A stretch of 10,369 nt of DNA from Bacillota bacterium (lineage in GTDB: Bacteria; Bacillota_A; Clostridia; Clostridiales; Clostridiaceae), in NCBI GenBank assembly GCA_021780795.1, contig JAJXYA010000178.1:1-10369 (forward strand), in the 5' to 3' direction. Every line of letters starts with the position of its first letter. The first letter of the stretch is position 1. The notes under the pieces were generated by a model. It saw only the letters and a program-made list of their open reading frames with translations, did not search any database and was not told the origin of the DNA. Positions 1 through 6,416 of the stretch are shown here, piece after piece. The position numbers were made by a program, and so were the translations under genes.

Positions 1-43
1 AAGAAGTAAAATTTGATATCAAATTTTACTTCTTTATTTTTTT
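1..43. terminator. Perfect 34-bp palindrome, probable bidirectional terminator
   Basis: Bases 1-34 equal their own reverse complement, centred on GATATC. On the plus strand the palindrome is followed by a T-rich run (about 35-43), the form of a Rho-independent terminator for a rightward gene lying left of the window. On the minus strand it contains the last codons and the TAA stop (26-28) of the second exporter gene, so it would also end that transcript. The minus-strand U-run would lie outside the window and cannot be seen. Confidence 0.75.
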
Positions 44-451
44 GAAAATTGTACTGATAGAGGAGACAAAAACTATTGCAATTGCAATGGCACCTGCACT
101 AAATAGGGTTTCAGCGCCTTTGGATAAAGCAGTATTAAAATTCCCCTTTACTGCCTCAAGGGTGGCGAAATACATTCCTCCACCGGGAACAAGAGGTATA
201 ATTGCACAAATTATAAACATGGTCACAGGGTTTTTATATATTCTTGCCATTATTTCTGAGTAAATACTCACCACCATGGAGGCAAGGAACAATGAGAAAA
301 CTATGGAAGGTTGTAGCCTTCCGGAAAGGAGATAGGTAAACCAGCCGAGCCCTCCTCCAACTGACGCAATTATTAGGTTTTTACCTCGAATATTGAATAT
401 TATTCCAAAACCAAGAGAACTTAAAAAGGCATAAAAAGAATTAAGAATCAT
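26..451 (-). CDS. Threonine/serine exporter, small membrane subunit (ThrE C-terminal half, DUF3815-type)
   Basis: A 141-residue, almost entirely hydrophobic protein with about four membrane segments (roughly residues 5-20, 25-42, 48-66 and 78-98) and a last one at about 113-135, then a lysine-rich tail (IFKKIKK). The PLVPGGGMY motif at 86-93 and the overall pattern match the C-terminal half of ThrE-type exporters, which in many Firmicutes is a separate protein working with a DUF1212 partner in the cytoplasmic membrane. The frame is open up to 481, but I chose the ATG at 451: it makes an ATGA overlap with the stop of the upstream gene and has a GGAGG (461-465) nine bases before it. The overlap implies translational coupling and a 1:1 partner. 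The family assignment is good. The actual substrate (threonine, serine or another small molecule) is inferred from the family. Confidence 0.85.
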   Translation of the reverse strand: MILNSFYAFLSSLGFGIIFNIRGKNLIIASVGGGLGWFTYLLSGRLQPSIVFSLFLASMVVSIYSEIMARIYKNPVTMFIICAIIPLVPGGGMYFATLEAVKGNFNTALSKGAETLFSAGAIAIAIVFVSSISTIFKKIKK

Positions 452-1221
452 ATAAGCGTACCTCCAAATAACAAGAACCATATTTTGAAAACTATACTTG
501 TACCTGCAGCTATAGCAATGGCTATGAATAGTGCTTCTACTGACCTTGATATACCAGAAACTAAATCACCCGCAATGGTATCCCTTATGGCGTTTGTAAT
601 GGCAATTCCAGGTACTAGTAGCATTATAGATCCTATTATTATAGTATCCATATTACCTCCTATACCTATAGAAGTAGCTAAAAGAGCTATGGATGCGGCT
701 AATGACCCGCCAAGCATATTTTTTAGGAAGCTATTTACATTTAATTTATCTAAAAATTCACTTAGCCAATTTATAAGAGCACCAATTATAAAAGCTACAA
801 AAAAGTCTTTGTAATTTCCACCGAAAAGTAAGGTGAAAAATCCTGCAGAGCAAGCAGAAAAAAATGTAGTGGTCTTATGAGAATAAGGTTGTAAATTATT
901 AATGTAATCCATTTTTTTTCTTATATCACCCATGGATAAAGGGTTAGATGCTATTTCTCTAGAAAGATTGTTAATCATGGATACCTTGCTAAGGTTAACA
1001 GTTCTACTATTTATTCTTCTAATTAATGAAATGGTTTGATTTTCACTATTAGTTATAGATATCATAATACCAGTAGGAGTAACAAAACTTTCAGTACGTG
1101 GTATGCCATAGGAACTACAAATCATAGTAATTGTTTGCTCTACTCTATAAGTTTCTCCACCATTTTCTAATATAATTTTACCTGCTTCAGCAGCTATATG
1201 AATGATATCATCAGTATACAT
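448..1221 (-). CDS. Threonine/serine exporter, large subunit (ThrE N-terminal half, DUF1212 family)
   Basis: A 257-residue protein. Residues 1-115 form a soluble domain with the family signature GGETYRVE (21-28) and TPTGIMISI (48-56). About five membrane helices follow, at roughly 117-135, 138-157, 166-187, 190-212 and 228-252, with the typical LVPGIAITNAIRDTIAGDL stretch at 202-220. This is the larger half of a split ThrE-type exporter, and the smaller half follows with a 4-base overlap. The start ATG (1219-1221 on the complement) has an AAGGAG ribosome binding site five bases upstream. The gene is divergent from glyA. Because serine hydroxymethyltransferase interconverts serine and glycine, a link between amino-acid efflux and glyA is conceivable, but it rests only on adjacency. 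Family members have also been linked to export of other small metabolites, so the substrate is not certain. Confidence 0.87.
   Translation of the reverse strand: MYTDDIIHIAAEAGKIILENGGETYRVEQTITMICSSYGIPRTESFVTPTGIMISITNSENQTISLIRRINSRTVNLSKVSMINNLSREIASNPLSMGDIRKKMDYINNLQPYSHKTTTFFSACSAGFFTLLFGGNYKDFFVAFIIGALINWLSEFLDKLNVNSFLKNMLGGSLAASIALLATSIGIGGNMDTIIIGSIMLLVPGIAITNAIRDTIAGDLVSGISRSVEALFIAIAIAAGTSIVFKIWFLLFGGTLI
461..465 (-). promoter_or_regulatory. Ribosome binding site deciding the start of the small exporter subunit
   Basis: GGAGG on the minus strand, nine bases before the ATG at 451. It lies inside the end of the upstream gene. It favours initiation at 451 rather than at the further upstream ATG at 481. 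Confidence 0.75.
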
Positions 1222-1496
1222 GGAATCTCCTTTCAGTATAAAACTAACTTTAGATGTATATAGACTATTTTAATGTGTAGGTATTTAATTTATTTAGTAT
1301 ATAAGAATAAATTTTGCTTTATCATTATATACCATAAATCCAATAAAATATTATTAGTTAGAAAATTAAATTATTTATTATAATTTTTAGTAATGAATAT
1401 ATATATATTGAATATGCTATTTGGCCCATTAGAAGACCTTAATAATAATATTTGCTAAAAAATTCAGAACATTTAGGAAAATTTTCATGTTTTTTA

Positions 1497-1525
1497 TTGA
1501 TAAATGCGCTATTAAATTTTATAAT
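1497..1525 (+). promoter_or_regulatory. Sigma-A promoter for glyA (TTGATA-N17-TATAAT)
   Basis: The -35 box TTGATA (1497-1502) matches the consensus at five of six positions. It is separated by exactly 17 bases from a perfect TATAAT (1520-1525). Transcription would begin near 1532, leaving an AT-rich leader of about 136 bases before glyA. In such AT-rich DNA chance matches occur, but this combination is the best in the spacer. Confidence 0.65.
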
Positions 1526-1613
1526 CTAAGTATAATATATATTTCCAAAATTTCAGAGTATTATTTTTATTAATTTTAAAAATTATTAATGAAACCATCT
1601 TACTGTTTACTTA

Positions 1614-1640
1614 TTGACATTTTAGTATTAAAGGTAATGG
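1614..1640 (+). promoter_or_regulatory. Possible second, proximal glyA promoter
   Basis: A perfect TTGACA (1614-1619) lies close to glyA, but the best -10 candidate, TAATGG at 1635-1640, is weak and only 15 bases away. It is flanked by the inverted repeat AAACCAT/ATGGTTT, which could be an operator. Offered as a candidate only. Confidence 0.3.
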
Positions 1641-1667
1641 TTTAATTTAAAAGATGAGAGGAAGGGC

Positions 1668-2903
1668 ATGAAAATGATGGAATATTTAAAAAGTAGTGAT
1701 TTAAAGGTTTATGAAATTATTGAAGAGGAGAATACAAGACAAGAGGATCATATTGAACTAATTGCTTCTGAAAATTTTGTTAGTAGAGCAGTTATGGAAG
1801 CAAATGGTTCTATATTAACTAATAAATACGCAGAGGGCTATCCTGCTAAAAGATATTATGGTGGTTGTGAAGTAGTTGATAAAGTAGAGAATTTAGCTCG
1901 GGAAAGAATGAAAGAACTTTTTGGTGCAGAACATGCTAATGTACAACCACATTCAGGCTCTCAAGCTAATATGGCCGTATACTTTTCTGTGTTAAAGCCA
2001 GGTGATACTGTCTTAGGGATGAACTTGAGTCATGGTGGACACTTAACTCATGGAAGCCCTGTAAATTTTTCTGGAATGTTATACAATATTATCCCTTATG
2101 GGGTTAATTCAGAAACAGAGACTATAGATTATGAAGAAGTGAGAGCTTTAGCTAAAAAGCATAATCCTAAAATGATAGTTATTGGTGCTAGTGCATATCC
2201 AAGAGCTATAGATTTTGCAGTATTTAGAGAAATTTGTGATGAGGTTAATGCATATATGTTTGTGGACATGGCTCATATAGCAGGACTTGTTGCAACTGGT
2301 GTACATGAGTCTCCAGTACCTTATGCAGATTTTGTTACTACTACAACCCATAAGACTTTAAGAGGTCCTAGAGGTGGAGCAATTCTATGTAAAGAAAAAT
2401 ATGCAAAGCAAATAGATAAATCTATTTTCCCAGGTATGCAAGGTGGACCGCTAATGCATACTATAGCAGCCAAAGCAGTTTGTTTTGGAGAAGCTCTGAG
2501 GCCTGAATTTAAAGTTTACATTGAACAAGTAGTTAAAAATGCAAAGGTACTTGGAGAAGAACTCCAAAAATATGGGTTTAAATTAGTATCAGGTGGTACA
2601 GATAACCATCTTTTACTTATAGAATTAACAAATAAAAATATTACTGGAAAAGAAGCTGAAAAATTATTAGATAGTGTGGGTATTACTGTAAATAAAAATA
2701 CTGTTCCAAATGAGACTTTAAGCCCGTTTGTTACAAGTGGTGTAAGAATTGGAACGCCTGCTGTAACTACAAGAGGATTTAAAGAAGAAGAAATGAAAAA
2801 AATTGCTGAGCTTATAAATGAAACTATAGAGAATAGAGAAGGAAATTTAGAACCAATTAAAGAGAAAGTTGTACAATTATGTAGTAAATATCCACTGTAC
2901 TAG
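1668..2903 (+). CDS. glyA: Serine hydroxymethyltransferase (glycine hydroxymethyltransferase)
   Basis: A 411-residue cytoplasmic PLP enzyme that interconverts serine and glycine with transfer of a one-carbon unit to tetrahydrofolate. Family landmarks seen are [11 protein letters not shown] (29-39), [15 protein letters not shown] (52-66), HSGSQAN (95-101), the VDMAHIAGL segment (199-207) with the PLP-contacting Asp and His, and the cofactor lysine K229 in [14 protein letters not shown] (224-237). The C-terminal domain has the usual [14 protein letters not shown] stretch. Length and lysine position agree with the bacterial family (K229 in the E. coli enzyme). The start at 1668 has GAGAGG six bases upstream; in-frame ATGs at 1674 and 1677 are possible but worse spaced. 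The gene is followed by its own terminator, so it is a single-gene unit. In an amino-acid fermenter it would connect serine, glycine and one-carbon pools. Confidence 0.97.
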   Translation: MKMMEYLKSSDLKVYEIIEEENTRQEDHIELIASENFVSRAVMEANGSILTNKYAEGYPAKRYYGGCEVVDKVENLARERMKELFGAEHANVQPHSGSQANMAVYFSVLKPGDTVLGMNLSHGGHLTHGSPVNFSGMLYNIIPYGVNSETETIDYEEVRALAKKHNPKMIVIGASAYPRAIDFAVFREICDEVNAYMFVDMAHIAGLVATGVHESPVPYADFVTTTTHKTLRGPRGGAILCKEKYAKQIDKSIFPGMQGGPLMHTIAAKAVCFGEALRPEFKVYIEQVVKNAKVLGEELQKYGFKLVSGGTDNHLLLIELTNKNITGKEAEKLLDSVGITVNKNTVPNETLSPFVTSGVRIGTPAVTTRGFKEEEMKKIAELINETIENREGNLEPIKEKVVQLCSKYPLY

Positions 2904-2928
2904 GGGCTATGGCAATTTAGTAGCAATG

Positions 2929-2958
2929 GCATCTGCTTAGGCAGGTGCTTTTCTTTTT
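2929..2958 (+). terminator. Rho-independent terminator of glyA
   Basis: An 8-bp stem GCATCTGC/GCAGGTGC (2929-2936 with 2941-2948, one G-T pair) with a TTAG loop, followed by the T-rich tail TTTTCTTTTT. It starts 26 bases after the glyA stop and separates glyA from the regulator gene. Confidence 0.85.
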
Positions 2959-2974
2959 AAGGATGTGGTATAAT
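2946..2974 (+). promoter_or_regulatory. Sigma-A promoter of the regulator gene (extended -10)
   Basis: A perfect TATAAT (2969-2974) is preceded by TGG, an extended -10 arrangement. The -35 position (about 2946-2951, TGCTTT) is poor and falls inside the glyA terminator. Transcription would begin about 30 bases before the regulator start codon. No activator-type palindrome like those at 4413-4534 is present here, which suggests no self-activation through those sites. Confidence 0.55.
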
Positions 2975-3012
2975 TATTATGAAAAGTTAAATACTGCATT
3001 GAGGGGGATTAT

Positions 3013-4407
3013 ATGGATAGTAAAATTCCAAACGCAGAAAAAATATTAGAATGTCTATTAGAAAATTTGGAGGAAGGAATTCAAGTAGTAGATAGTGATG
3101 GCAAGACTATTTATTATAATAGTGCCATGGGAAAAGTAGAAGGAGTAAAGCCTAGTGAGGTGTTAGGAAAAAAGGTTAGCGAATATCTAGAGGATGTAAA
3201 AGAGGATGATTCTACCATTATGAATGTATTAAAGACCGGAGAAAAAATAGTAGGGTTAATACAGCATTATGGCAATGGATATAAGAAAAAAGTCACAACT
3301 ATAAATACCACTGTGCCTGTGACCTTAGATAATAAGGTTATTGCTGTGATTGAATTAGCTAAAGATATGACCCAGTTAAAAGAATTAACTGAAAGCATTT
3401 GTAAATTGCAGAATCTAGATAAAAAGCTAAATACACATTATACTTTTGATGATATATATGGTGATAATCCTATAATGCAAAGCGCTATAGAAAAAGCTAA
3501 AAAAGCCAGCATGTCAAGTTCATCTGTATTGTTATATGCGGAAACTGGCTCAGGAAAGGAAGTTTTTTCTCAAAGCATTCATTATGATGGATTAAGAAAA
3601 GATAAACCTTTCATAGCAATAAATTGTGCAGCTATTCCCGCTTTATTGTTAGAGGGGATGCTTTTCGGTACAGAAAAAGGTGGGTTTACTGGGGCAGAGA
3701 ACAAAAAAGGATTATTTGAGGAAGCAAATCATGGAACTATTTTATTAGATGAAGTTAATTCACTAGAACCATATCTTCAATCTAAACTTTTAAGAGTGCT
3801 TCAAGAGGGATACATAAGACCTGTTGGAGGTACTAAAAGTATAGATATTGATGTAAGAATAATAGCTACGTTGAATGAAGAACCAGAGAAACTTATTCAA
3901 AGTGGAAAATTAAGAAAAGATTTTTATTATAGATTATGTGTAATTAGAATAAACATACCTCCACTAAGAGAGAGAAAAGATGATATTCCCATATTTGTAG
4001 ACAAGCTAATTGAAAAATATAATAAAATTCTGTGTAAGAATATAAGAGGTATTGATGAAGTTATGATAAGAAAGCTTCAAGAATATAATTGGCCGGGAAA
4101 CATTAGGGAACTAACAAATGTTATTGAAGCTGCAATAAATATGGCAGATAATAATTCTATATTAACAGAAAACTATTTTGATTTTAGAATAGAATATGAA
4201 AATTGTAATAATGTTATTGATATTATGTCAAATGAAGATGGAAGCTTCGATTTAGAAAATTATATGAGTGATATTGAAAAGGCTATAATAGAAAAAATAT
4301 TAAAAAAGAATAATTACAATGTAAGTAAAACCGCTAGAGAACTTAGTATTTCAAGGCAAAATCTTCAATATAAGATAAAAATACATAGAATAGTGGAAGA
4401 ATACTAA
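3013..4407 (+). CDS. Sigma-54-dependent activator, PAS-AAA+-Fis (RocR-like), probable regulator of the ornithine operon
   Basis: A 464-residue bacterial enhancer-binding protein. Residues about 10-120 form a PAS-type sensor (ENLEEGIQVVDSDGKTIYYN) and 145-390 the AAA+ ATPase that remodels sigma-54 RNA polymerase. Within it are a Walker A loop AETGSGKE (176-183), GGFTGA (223-228), Walker B ILLDE (243-247), the arginine-finger region RKDFYYRL (301-308) and PGNIREL (361-367). Residues 415-464 form a Fis-type helix-turn-helix (NVSKTARELSISRQNLQYKIK). No phosphoacceptor receiver domain is present, so a small ligand is the likely signal. The LFGTEKG-FTGAENKKGLFE and LLDEVNS stretches resemble the RocR arginine/ornithine regulators of Bacillus. 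Two departures are A176 where Gly is usual and GGFTGA in place of GAFTGA. The start has GAGGGGG six bases upstream. It lies directly before palindromes and a -24/-12 promoter driving ornithine genes, so control of that operon is strongly suggested; the ligand is not known. Confidence 0.93.
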   Translation: MDSKIPNAEKILECLLENLEEGIQVVDSDGKTIYYNSAMGKVEGVKPSEVLGKKVSEYLEDVKEDDSTIMNVLKTGEKIVGLIQHYGNGYKKKVTTINTTVPVTLDNKVIAVIELAKDMTQLKELTESICKLQNLDKKLNTHYTFDDIYGDNPIMQSAIEKAKKASMSSSSVLLYAETGSGKEVFSQSIHYDGLRKDKPFIAINCAAIPALLLEGMLFGTEKGGFTGAENKKGLFEEANHGTILLDEVNSLEPYLQSKLLRVLQEGYIRPVGGTKSIDIDVRIIATLNEEPEKLIQSGKLRKDFYYRLCVIRINIPPLRERKDDIPIFVDKLIEKYNKILCKNIRGIDEVMIRKLQEYNWPGNIRELTNVIEAAINMADNNSILTENYFDFRIEYENCNNVIDIMSNEDGSFDLENYMSDIEKAIIEKILKKNNYNVSKTARELSISRQNLQYKIKIHRIVEEY

Positions 4408-4412
4408 ATAAA

Positions 4413-4426
4413 GCAAGATTATTTGC
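4413..4426. promoter_or_regulatory. Activator site candidate 1 (degenerate palindrome)
   Basis: GCAAGATTATTTGC keeps the outer GCAA/TTGC arms of the neighbouring perfect palindrome, with three internal differences. Its centre is 21 bp, two helical turns, from the centre of site 2, so two activator dimers could sit on the same DNA face. It starts six bases after the regulator stop codon. Confidence 0.5.
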
Positions 4427-4433
4427 TATCCAT

Positions 4434-4447
4434 GCAAAATATTTTGC
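4434..4447. promoter_or_regulatory. Activator site candidate 2 (perfect palindrome)
   Basis: GCAAAATATTTTGC is a perfect 14-bp palindrome, and the flanking CA/TG bases (4431-4432 and 4449-4450) extend the symmetry past one mismatch. Its centre lies about 150 bp upstream of the -24 element, a usual distance for an upstream activating sequence. A further lone half-site GCAAATA lies at 4464-4470. Confidence 0.65.
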
Positions 4448-4520
4448 GTGATTTAAAACCCTTGCAAATAAGTGGACAACTAGAAATAATAAATTTTAAT
4501 TATCAGTATATTAAGAATAT

Positions 4521-4534
4521 GCAGAATATTTTGC
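4521..4534. promoter_or_regulatory. Activator site candidate 3 (near-perfect palindrome)
   Basis: GCAGAATATTTTGC differs from site 2 by one base. Its centre is about 62 bp upstream of the -24 GG, in the usual range for enhancer-binding proteins, and it lies just left of the terminator hairpin. Repetition of the same motif before a sigma-54 promoter is what makes a chance AT palindrome unlikely. Confidence 0.65.
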
Positions 4535-4541
4535 TAAAAAT

Positions 4542-4583
4542 AAACACATGTATTTAAGCGATGGCTTAAATACATGTGTTTTT
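4542..4583 (+). terminator. Terminator of the regulator gene, 18-bp perfect hairpin
   Basis: Bases 4542-4559 pair perfectly with 4564-4581 around a GATG loop, followed by the end of a short T-run (GTGTTTTTGATTT). It would stop regulator transcripts before the ortA promoter. Because it lies between activator site 3 and the -24 element it also insulates the operon from read-through. A-runs on its left side could let it work in the reverse direction too. Confidence 0.8.
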
Positions 4584-4587
4584 GATT

Positions 4588-4603
4588 TGGCACGGTAATT
4601 GCT
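4588..4603 (+). promoter_or_regulatory. Sigma-54 (-24/-12) promoter of the ort-ora operon
   Basis: TGGCACG-N4-TTGCT is a full match to the sigma-54 consensus, with GG at 4589-4590 and GC at 4601-4602 in correct spacing. Transcription is expected near 4613-4614, giving a leader of about 43 bases before ortA. Together with the activator gene next door and palindromes upstream, it places the operon under inducible sigma-54 (SigL) control. Confidence 0.93.
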
Positions 4604-4643
4604 ATATATAAATTAGATACTTTTAATAAATAATTTAAAACTT

Positions 4644-4648
4644 GGAGG
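4644..4648 (+). promoter_or_regulatory. Ribosome binding site deciding the ortA start
   Basis: GGAGG, eight bases before the ATG at 4657. A TTG at 4642 in the same frame would overlap this site, so it is not a credible start. Confidence 0.85.
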
Positions 4649-4656
4649 TGAAAATT

Positions 4657-4947
4657 ATGATAAAGAAAGGTACTTGGGTTGAGGTAGAAGAAACGGTTTT
4701 GTTGCCAGAGGATAGAGCTACAAATATACCAGAAGAAACAAAGAAAACTCCTCTTAAAAGTTTTATAAGAGGAAGGTGTCTTACCGAAGCTGAACTTGGA
4801 GACGAGGTAGAAGTAGAAACTAATGTAGGCAGAGTAGCTAAAGGTATAATTATAGAAATAGAACCGAGGTATTGTCATACATATGGTAAGCATGTTGAAG
4901 AAATAAGTAATATTGGAAAACAAGCTAGAGAAATAATAGCACAATAA
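4657..4947 (+). CDS. ortA: 2-amino-4-oxopentanoate thiolase, alpha subunit
   Basis: A 96-residue soluble protein forming the small subunit of the two-part thiolase that splits 2-amino-4-oxopentanoate with CoA into alanine and acetyl-CoA, the last step of oxidative ornithine degradation. Features seen are the opening KKGTWVEVEETVLLPEDRA, PEETKKTPLKSFIRGR (25-40), LGDEVEVETNVGR (47-59) and EPRYCHTYG (69-77). The beta-rich pattern and size fit OrtA, and position immediately before ortB is the conserved arrangement. ATG 4657 was chosen over the in-frame TTG at 4642 because of the ribosome binding site. It is the first gene of the operon, 42 bases before ortB. I recognise it by context and family pattern; it has no catalytic motif of its own that I can point to. 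Confidence 0.92.
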   Translation: MIKKGTWVEVEETVLLPEDRATNIPEETKKTPLKSFIRGRCLTEAELGDEVEVETNVGRVAKGIIIEIEPRYCHTYGKHVEEISNIGKQAREIIAQ

Positions 4948-4974
4948 GTTAATGACTTTAAATTTAGTTTTAAA

Positions 4975-4980
4975 AGGGGG
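4975..4980 (+). promoter_or_regulatory. Ribosome binding site for the GTG start of ortB
   Basis: AGGGGG ends nine bases before the GTG at 4990. A nearer ATG at 4985 opens another frame and stops after two codons (ATG ACG TGA), so GTG is the likely start. The tiny overlapping frame could reduce ortB initiation. Confidence 0.7.
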
Positions 4981-4989
4981 TTATATGAC

Positions 4990-6402
4990 GTGAATAAATA
5001 TGAAGAGCTTATGCAACGAAAGAGTGAAATAATTCTTAAATCTATAGGGATTGATTATAGTAAGTATGAAACTGGCAAGCTTTCTTTTGACTATGAAGGA
5101 TTGATGAAAGATGTTGGATATTGCTTAGAAGAAGTTAAAGAAATTCAAAATGAAGTGGGGGTAGGTAATACACCACTGTTAGAACTTAAAAACCTTACCA
5201 AACTAGCAAGAAAGACTTCGAAAACTGGAAAAGCAGCTAGAATATTTGTAAAAGATGAAAGCTGTAATCCATCAGGAAGTTTTAAAGATAGAAGAGCAGC
5301 CATATCAGTATTTGATGCAATGAAAAGAGGATACAAAGGCGTTGGAGCAGCTACTTCAGGTAATTATGGAGCTGCAGTGGCGTCACAAGCAAACATCAGA
5401 GGTCTTAAGTGTGTAATAGCAAACGAGTGCTATGATTCAAAGAAAATAGGACAGCCAGAAATATTAGAAAAAGGAAGAAAATGTGAAGGTTATGGAGCAG
5501 AAGTTGTTAGACTAACTGTAGGTCCTGAATTATTTTATACATACTTAAAAATACTTGAAGAAACAGGATATTATAATGCATCATTATATTCTTCTTATGG
5601 TATAGCAGGAGTTGAAACCTTAGGATATGAAATAGCTGAGCAGTGTAGGGAAAAATTAGGCAAGGACCCAGATGCAGTGCTTATAACTAATGCAGGCGGT
5701 GGAAATGTTACTGGTACTGCTAGAGGACTTATAAAAGCAGGAGCAGATAAAACAAAAATAATAGGAGCTTCAGTTGACCTTTCTGGTCTACATATGGCTT
5801 CAGACATAGACTTCAATAAGAAATCCTTTACAACAGGCCACACAGGTTTTGGGATACCATTTATAACGAGTCCTGATAGATCCGATGTACCTAGAAGTGC
5901 AGCTAGACCTTTAAGATATTTGGATAGGTATGTAACAGTTACTCAAGGTGAAGTATTTTGGATGACTGAAATATTAGCTCAGTTAGAAGGACTAGAAAGA
6001 GGGCCAGCAGGAAATACATCCCTTGTAGCAGCTTTTGCCATTGCACAAGAATACGAGGATGATGCCATAATAGTTGTTCAAGAGACTGAATATACTGGGG
6101 CTGGAAAACATTTAATACCTCAGCTTAATTTTGCTAAAGAGAATGGTATTGAGGTTTATGTGGGAGATCCAAAGGAGCAAGTGCCTGGGAAAAATATAGT
6201 AATTCCATCTCATCCATCAGTGGTAACTGTTGCAGATGTAGATATGGAAGGATTAAGAAATTCTTACTTGAAAAATGCTATTAAGAAATTGCCTGATAAT
6301 AGGATAGATCAAAGTGATATTGAGTTCTTATCCTTTGAAACAAAGCAGACCGTAGAAAAAGTAGTTGAAAATTTAAAACAACATAATATTGAAATATGTT
6401 AG
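4990..6402 (+). CDS. ortB: 2-amino-4-oxopentanoate thiolase, beta subunit (PLP-dependent)
   Basis: A 470-residue fold-type II PLP enzyme related to threonine synthase. It is the catalytic subunit that, with OrtA, cleaves 2-amino-4-oxopentanoate with CoA to alanine and acetyl-CoA. Visible landmarks are GNTPLLELKNL (59-69), the cofactor lysine K99 in DESCNPSGSFKDRRA (89-103), TSGNYGAAVASQ (122-133), the phosphate-binding NAGGGNVTG (234-242) and RGPAGNTS (337-344). Residues 360-470 give a C-terminal extension seen in the OrtB branch. The start is GTG, which suits the GGGGG spacing; an in-frame ATG at 5011 would remove seven residues. The stop at 6400-6402 overlaps the ribosome binding site of oraS. 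Mechanistically unusual for a thiolase in using PLP instead of a catalytic cysteine pair, as known for this enzyme. Confidence 0.95.
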   Translation: MNKYEELMQRKSEIILKSIGIDYSKYETGKLSFDYEGLMKDVGYCLEEVKEIQNEVGVGNTPLLELKNLTKLARKTSKTGKAARIFVKDESCNPSGSFKDRRAAISVFDAMKRGYKGVGAATSGNYGAAVASQANIRGLKCVIANECYDSKKIGQPEILEKGRKCEGYGAEVVRLTVGPELFYTYLKILEETGYYNASLYSSYGIAGVETLGYEIAEQCREKLGKDPDAVLITNAGGGNVTGTARGLIKAGADKTKIIGASVDLSGLHMASDIDFNKKSFTTGHTGFGIPFITSPDRSDVPRSAARPLRYLDRYVTVTQGEVFWMTEILAQLEGLERGPAGNTSLVAAFAIAQEYEDDAIIVVQETEYTGAGKHLIPQLNFAKENGIEVYVGDPKEQVPGKNIVIPSHPSVVTVADVDMEGLRNSYLKNAIKKLPDNRIDQSDIEFLSFETKQTVEKVVENLKQHNIEIC

Positions 6403-6416
6403 GGGGAATTTAATTT

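Larger units (their letters stand above)
1222..1667. other. 446-bp AT-rich divergent spacer between exporter genes and glyA
   Basis: No convincing gene is present. Contents seen are a run of alternating A and T at 1397-1408, a strong rightward sigma-A promoter at 1497-1525, and a possible second TTGACA box at 1614-1619. There is also a 7-bp inverted repeat, AAACCAT (1592-1598) and ATGGTTT (1637-1643), and an imperfect AT palindrome around 1568-1590. No known riboswitch class, including glycine or T-box, was recognised. For the leftward exporter genes a TATAAT can be read on the minus strand near 1324-1329, but without a good -35 box, so their promoter is unresolved. Confidence 0.6.

Noticed and set aside
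74..90. ATTGCAATTGCAAT palindrome
   Set aside because: It is explained by Ile-Ala repeat codons (AIAIAI) in the membrane helix of the exporter subunit; it is not in a regulatory position.
42..814. Plus-strand open frames at 42-263 and 485-814
   Set aside because: They lie antisense to the two exporter genes, have no ribosome binding sites, and arise from the compositional bias of membrane-protein codons.
1422..1438. TGGCCC as a possible second sigma-54 -24 box upstream of glyA
   Set aside because: The base pair at the expected -12 position is GA instead of GC and the TT before it is missing, so the element fails.
1447..1461. AATATTTGCTAAAAA resembling the right arm of activator site 3 plus its flank
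   Set aside because: It has no matching left arm and lies in very AT-rich DNA with no -24/-12 promoter after it; a chance match is likely.
1487..1576. Short frame of about 28 codons in the glyA leader with an AGGAAA upstream
   Set aside because: Its promoter would have to lie left of the good promoter at 1497, its residues look like random AT-rich translation, and the spacing to AGGAAA is poor.
4534..4944. 136-codon minus-strand frame over the ortA region
   Set aside because: It is antisense to ortA and covers the hairpin and sigma-54 promoter; the translation is Phe/Tyr-rich as expected for a shadow frame, and no ribosome binding site is seen.
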